Source: Brachypodium distachyon
Lineage: Eukaryota; Streptophyta; Magnoliopsida; Poales; Poaceae
Assembly: GCF_000005505.3 (NCBI RefSeq)
Contig: NC_016131.3
Coordinates: forward strand, 66,736,355 to 66,800,354
Length of the DNA: 64,000 nt
Direction: 5' to 3'
Numbering within the stretch: the stretch's first letter is position 1; each line of letters begins with the position of its first letter. A program made the position numbers and the translations under genes. The notes beneath the pieces were generated by a model. The model ran no database searches. It was not told where the DNA came from and worked only from the letters and a program-made list of their open reading frames with translations. Positions 59,644 through 64,000 of the stretch are shown piece after piece.

Positions 59644-59690
59644 CTCCCTCCGATCCATATTACTTGTCGCAGATTTAGGGTCAGAGGGAG
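59644..59690. mobile_element. Deletion-derived Stowaway remnant, 47 bp
   Basis: CTCCCTCCGATCCATATTAC and a right end CAGAGGGAG are separated by only a few bases, with TA on both sides. A further right-end-like AACAGAGGGAGTA lies at about 59,766-59,778, so a second partial copy may be present. Confidence 0.65.
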
Positions 59691-59779
59691 TAGATTTTTC
59701 TACAAATTTGATCTAACTTTACTAAGTTTGACTCATGACAAAACTAGTACTTCTTACATTTAGAAACAGAGGGAGTACA

Positions 59780-61740
59780 CAATCGCATAGAAAATCTGAG
59801 CAGGAAAATCTGTACAAATGAGGGTATTAGAGAAAAATATGACAATTGCAAACATACAGTTTCAGGAACAGAGTCAAAATCTGCTTGAACAACTTCTAAT
59901 TGTAGCCCAGTGACGCCAGTACGCGACCAATGCCCACCAGATATGGAATGGCTGCGTACTTGCGATGATTGCTATGGTCAATTGTCCATAAAATAGAAAG
60001 TAGTCTGATTACATGCCTGATCTCTTGAAGGTTTAATTCTTTCAACGTCGATGAGAAGGAAGAGAGCACGTGCCAATGAGAAGTCCTGAAAAGGATGAAG
60101 CACATGGACAGAACCACACATTATGAAGGAAGGACGCACAAGCAAGAGTTCAGGGTCAACTATTCAGAAAGGAGCTATCCTCCAAACAATTATTCAAGAT
60201 GGAACTGCATATATCCGGCGAGGTGTTTAGACGTGCTCACATGCATTCCTATTCCTAATACAGACATCACCTCATCCCTTCACATGCAATGAACTGTATA
60301 CTGAGATACACAAGGCAATATAGTTGCAGCACGGAGAAATGGATCTGAAAAGATGGTGGCCTCTGTTTAGCACTGTTAGCCGCTGATTATGAAATGCCAG
60401 GCCATCAAAAGGACCACACACATTGAAGACTACACTAACAGAACAATCACAATTCACAAAGTTCACACTGCCATTTCCTGTTTACCAGTATAAAAACTGC
60501 AGGAGCACTAAACAATCAGATTGAAGATATCATTTTCTCACATGAAATTGGTTCCAACTTGTGCTTCATCAAACCATTGATTTTTAAAATTACTGTATTT
60601 TTTTGTTATACTCTCTAACCAATTGTGGTTATAATGTATCATGATACAATGATGGACAGCAAATACATACATGATCACAAGAGCTCAATCACATATTTGC
60701 CCCCTGCAAGAGTATATGTCTGACAATACAAAAATAAGAAAGTAACATAACTTTCAACCCGAAGTCGACAAAAAGACTGACTTGTTGTTTCCGTTTTATA
60801 CTATAACAAGTAGTAATCAACTCAACTCCCACTGGCATACACTTTCAGATAACCTGAATTGCTGTTTCTGTTTTCTTGAAAATTGACAGTTCATACTATT
60901 GCATTCAACCATCCAGACATGAAAATCATAACTACTGATTGATTTAATATATCTAGTTCATAATCAGAAAGCATAATCAGATAATTCGAGCACTTGAACA
61001 GCAGAGCTAGAGTCGCTATCATATCAGTTATACCAATTACTAGTGACCAAAGAACATGTAAAAATTCTAATATGCCGCACAAACTTGCTAGCAATCACAA
61101 ACTCACAACTAACCAAAAATGAATAATACACCGTGGTTAGATTGATCAGCCCCGACAAAACAAGTAATCTAATTCAACAACAGTGGGTTATGATAGCAAG
61201 AACTGAAGATGTACTTTTATCACAGCAGTATTCACAAAGGAAATACTAGATTCTAATATTCTCATGAGAACAAAATATTTTATACCAGAGGTCCTAAGAG
61301 TATGGACCACCATACAGGAAACTAACATGAATTTCAGTAAGACATATGGTTCAGAGAGAACTGAATGTCGATCAGAACTATTTCAATTGAACAAAAGAAA
61401 CAGAGTCATGATGTACTTCCTTCTCTCCTGTGGTACAGAATGTCACTAAAAGAATCTATCGTGGTCTTTAAAATGCACCGCCTGTCCCCAAAATGATTGA
61501 AAAATCTTCTGAGCAGTGTCATCCTAAGAACCAACTAATGGAACCAGGGAGTGAATGCTCAGCTATGGGAAGCAAACAGAAGCAACAGTTTTCCAACACT
61601 AGGCTACTTAATGATCGTTTCATTTCACTTGAAGAAGGCGCTGAGTAATATGAGCCCCTCAAAATCTGATGAATTAAGCACGGGATCAGATCTCTGATAC
61701 ACACCGTCAGAAGAGGGGCATCCAGAAACTGAACAGTCAG
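59780..61740. other. 3' flank of the epimerase gene, no other gene recognised
   Basis: AT-rich sequence; the part nearest 61,740 should be the 3' UTR of the minus-strand epimerase gene. Short open frames (for example 59,896-60,117 and 60,272-60,466) show no family features. Confidence 0.4.
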
Positions 61741-63186
61741 TCATCTTGCGCTGCTCGTGCTGCCATTCCGACCACGCAAACCCTTGCTATTGCTACTGCC
61801 GTGCTGCTTCAGCTTCACAGCCAACTCAGGCATGTAGTACTCAAGATACCACCGTACAAACTTCTTGAGCCCTGTTTGGAGATCAGTTGATGGCTGGTAC
61901 CCAAGCTCCCGCTGTGCAAGGCTGATGTTAGCATGTGTGTAAGGCACATCCCCATTCCTTGGCATCTTAACAACTCTCCTCACAGCCTTCACCTTGAGCA
62001 TCTTCTCCAGTAAATCCACCAGCTGTGTCACCGGCACAGGAGACGTGTTCCCCAAATTGTATGTCCTGAATGGCGCCGGCCCTCGCTTTTTGCCACCGCT
62101 GCCTGTGCTCCGCCCAGCTGTATCCAATGCCGCAACACACCCTTTCACAATATCATCAATGTAGGTGAAATCCCGGGAAATTGTGGTCTGGTGTGTGCCT
62201 CCACCAGAACTCTCATACACCGTGATTGGTCGACCAGCAAGAATGTCCCGGGTGAAGAAGAAGTATGCCATGTCGGGGCGCCCCCACGGCCCATAGACGG
62301 TAAAAAACCGGAGGGCGGTGAGCGAGAGCCCATAGATGTGGTTGTAGACATGAGCGATCTCCTCACCAGCCTTCTTGGTCGCTGCATACAGAGACGCTGG
62401 TCGGTCCGTCCTGTCATGCTCGGAGAAAGGCACATGAGAGTTCAGTCCGTACACTGAAGACGAAGATGCCCAGACGATCGCCGGCTGCGGGTCGGCTGCG
62501 CGCGCCGCCTCAAGCAGCGCCACGAGTCCGGCCACGTTTGCCCGTACATAGGACATCGGGTCAACGAGCGCGTGCCGCACGCCTGCCTGAGCAGCGAGAT
62601 GCAGGACGTGCGTGAAAGGCGCGACATCGAACAGCTTGGCGAGGAGCTCGGCGTCCGCGATGTCGCCGTCGACAACGTAGACCCCCGAGCGTGCGAGTAG
62701 TGCGGCCCGGCCGCGCTTGAGGGCGGGGTCGTAGTAGTCGTTGAAGTTATCGAGTCCGAGTACGCCGTCGCCCCGGCGGCGCAGCGCGGCGGCCGCGTGG
62801 CAGCCGACGAAGCCCGCGGCCCCCGTGACGAGGACGGAGAGGCCACGCCCGTTGGTCCGTCTGACCCGCGCGGAGGCCCGCACCTTCTTCTCCCAGGCGG
62901 CGCCGCCCCAGGTGGCGGAAGGGGATGCGTGGAGGGAGCGGCGCGGGGAGTCGGGGGAGGCGCGCGGGGCGGGGGCGGCGGAGGGGGAGAGGAGGAGGAA
63001 GGCGAGGAGTAGCGAGAGGGAGCAGACGGACCAGAAGGCGAGCTTGGAGAGGAGCGACGTCGCGGAGGAGTGGTGGTGGCGCGGGGGGAGGCGGTGGTGG
63101 TGGTAGTGGTGGAACTGCGACTTGACGGCCGCCGCGCCGGCCGCCGCCGCCGCCGAGCCTGGCGCGCCGGTCAGCTGCGGCGCCAT
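61741..63186 (-). CDS. GAE: UDP-glucuronate 4-epimerase (GAE), Golgi type II membrane protein
   Basis: One exon encodes 481 residues. The enzyme interconverts UDP-glucuronic and UDP-galacturonic acid, the donor for pectin synthesis, in the Golgi. A His- and Ala-rich cytosolic N-terminus is followed by a single membrane anchor at about residues 47-67 (LSKLAFWSVCSLSLLLAFLL), a stem region, and an extended SDR fold: NAD-binding motif GAAGFVG at 122-128, LDNFNDYYDP, LAAQAGVR, and catalytic Y267 and K271 in YAATKKAG, then FFTVYGPWGRPDMA. The frame is open to 63,201, but the first true ATG is at 63,186 in good context (GAGATGGCG). Absence of introns is usual for this family. No lesion seen. Paralogue number cannot be assigned. 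Confidence 0.96.
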   Translation of the reverse strand: MAPQLTGAPGSAAAAAGAAAVKSQFHHYHHHRLPPRHHHSSATSLLSKLAFWSVCSLSLLLAFLLLSPSAAPAPRASPDSPRRSLHASPSATWGGAAWEKKVRASARVRRTNGRGLSVLVTGAAGFVGCHAAAALRRRGDGVLGLDNFNDYYDPALKRGRAALLARSGVYVVDGDIADAELLAKLFDVAPFTHVLHLAAQAGVRHALVDPMSYVRANVAGLVALLEAARAADPQPAIVWASSSSVYGLNSHVPFSEHDRTDRPASLYAATKKAGEEIAHVYNHIYGLSLTALRFFTVYGPWGRPDMAYFFFTRDILAGRPITVYESSGGGTHQTTISRDFTYIDDIVKGCVAALDTAGRSTGSGGKKRGPAPFRTYNLGNTSPVPVTQLVDLLEKMLKVKAVRRVVKMPRNGDVPYTHANISLAQRELGYQPSTDLQTGLKKFVRWYLEYYMPELAVKLKQHGSSNSKGLRGRNGSTSSAR

Positions 63187-64000
63187 CTCGATCTGCGGCA
63201 ATGCGGCTGCTCGCTGGATCTCGGGATTGGGTGGGGTTTGGAGGGCTTTTTGCTTTCCGTTTTCTCGCGATGGTTTTGATTCGTTCCGGCGTCTCCGTTT
63301 AGGGCGATTTTGTTTCCCCCGGCGCTACATTTGAGGAGAAATCGTGGGGATTTCTCTTTCTTTTTTAGATTTTCTAGGAGCCAGCCAATGACTGCCTGGG
63401 CTTTCGTACATCTGCCGAATAATCCCCCCGTTTCCTTTCCTTTTCTGTCTGGCTTTATTATGGGCCATAGATTATTATTTATGGACTTGCGCAGAAAAAA
63501 TTGCGAAGGCGATAGATCCGCGCTTCGAATTTGAAAACGTGGAACTGTTGCCAAAGATACTGGATTTACGGGACGCCATGTACTGGTAACATATCGTAAC
63601 ATTCCAATTTTAGGGTCAAACAGTAACTTGTGAACGTGAGTTCCTGCGAAACCAACTGCAAACTGCAAAAGTACAAATATAAATGTGATCCGCAGTGCAC
63701 ACGGGAAGCCCCAAAATCTAAAAAAGAGTAGGTGGAGTTGCTGCGGAAAATGCAACCCAGTTTTCTCCCTTCCGTTTCTCCCGTTTGCCCCTTTTTGAAA
63801 TCTGTGGAGCCGTGGCAGGCAGTTACCGAGATTTTGCTGCATTTTCGTCTGGTTGTTGGGGGACCTCGGATTAGTTGTTCAAAATCATGGCTAATCGTTA
63901 TCTGGTGCGATTTTCGGATGTGTACCGGGCAGGGAGGGAATCGAGTGGCCAGTGGGGTGCTGGTCCTACGAAAGGTCGGATCACGGGATAAGGATTGGCA
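63187..64000 (-). other. Upstream region of the epimerase gene
   Basis: This region should hold the minus-strand 5' UTR and promoter of the epimerase gene. A long open frame at 63,171-63,842 on the same strand has no family features and is interpreted as chance. I see no certain TATA box. Confidence 0.4.

Noticed and set aside
63187..63201. Epimerase start five codons upstream (63,201)
   Set aside because: The codon at 63,201 is TTG on the minus strand; the first real ATG is at 63,186.

Overview
This window is nuclear DNA from a grass, most likely a pooid with a compact genome such as Brachypodium or a relative. The evidence is the monocot character of the proteins, the very GC-rich 5' coding ends, about a dozen Stowaway-type MITEs with CTCCCTCC ends, Mutator-like elements, Gypsy, Copia and LINE remnants, and a piece of grass-type plastid DNA. 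The species is inferred from these features and was not proved.

Seven protein-coding genes look intact in the window. From left to right they are: the 5' end of a V-ATPase subunit a gene (minus, runs off the left edge); an NF-YC transcription-factor subunit (plus, 21.6-22.3 kb); an LQY1-type thylakoid zinc-finger protein (plus, five coding exons, 23.8-25.9 kb); an HVA22/TB2-DP1 family membrane protein (plus, six coding exons, 36.7-40.9 kb); an EF-hand protein with three internal repeats (plus, five exons, 42.5-46.4 kb); a lysine- and acid-rich probable nuclear protein (minus, six exons, 47.4-51.3 kb); a single-exon three-helix membrane protein (plus, 55.7-56.1 kb); and a UDP-glucuronate 4-epimerase (minus, single exon, 61.7-63.2 kb). 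That is seven complete genes plus the partial V-ATPase gene. Exon boundaries were set by hand from GT/AG sites, reading phase and family knowledge; the summed CDS lengths are divisible by three in every complete multi-exon gene.

The 2-20 kb stretch is a graveyard. It holds about 2 kb of plastid-derived DNA (petL with a 4-bp deletion, intact petG, trnW, trnP), a non-autonomous Mutator-like element, fragments of a KIN-12 (phragmoplast kinesin) gene, a broken MULE transposase gene whose catalytic core is gone, and a multi-exon pseudogene of an unrecognised protein invaded by Gypsy and Copia fragments. 26-35 kb has no host gene that I recognise. Most of it is one 4.77-kb terminal-inverted-repeat element (29,831-34,600) flanked by identical 10-bp sequences and filled with decayed tandem repeats. 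52-55 kb and 56.5-61.7 kb are intergenic, with an LTR fragment and a LINE remnant.

The genes are ordinary dispersed plant genes and do not form a pathway or cluster. No new biological system is convincing here. The observations most worth following are: the shared upstream block that links the NF-YC and LQY1 genes (apparent promoter duplication), the large TIR element with internal tandem arrays, the nested Stowaway pair, and the internally triplicated EF-hand protein.
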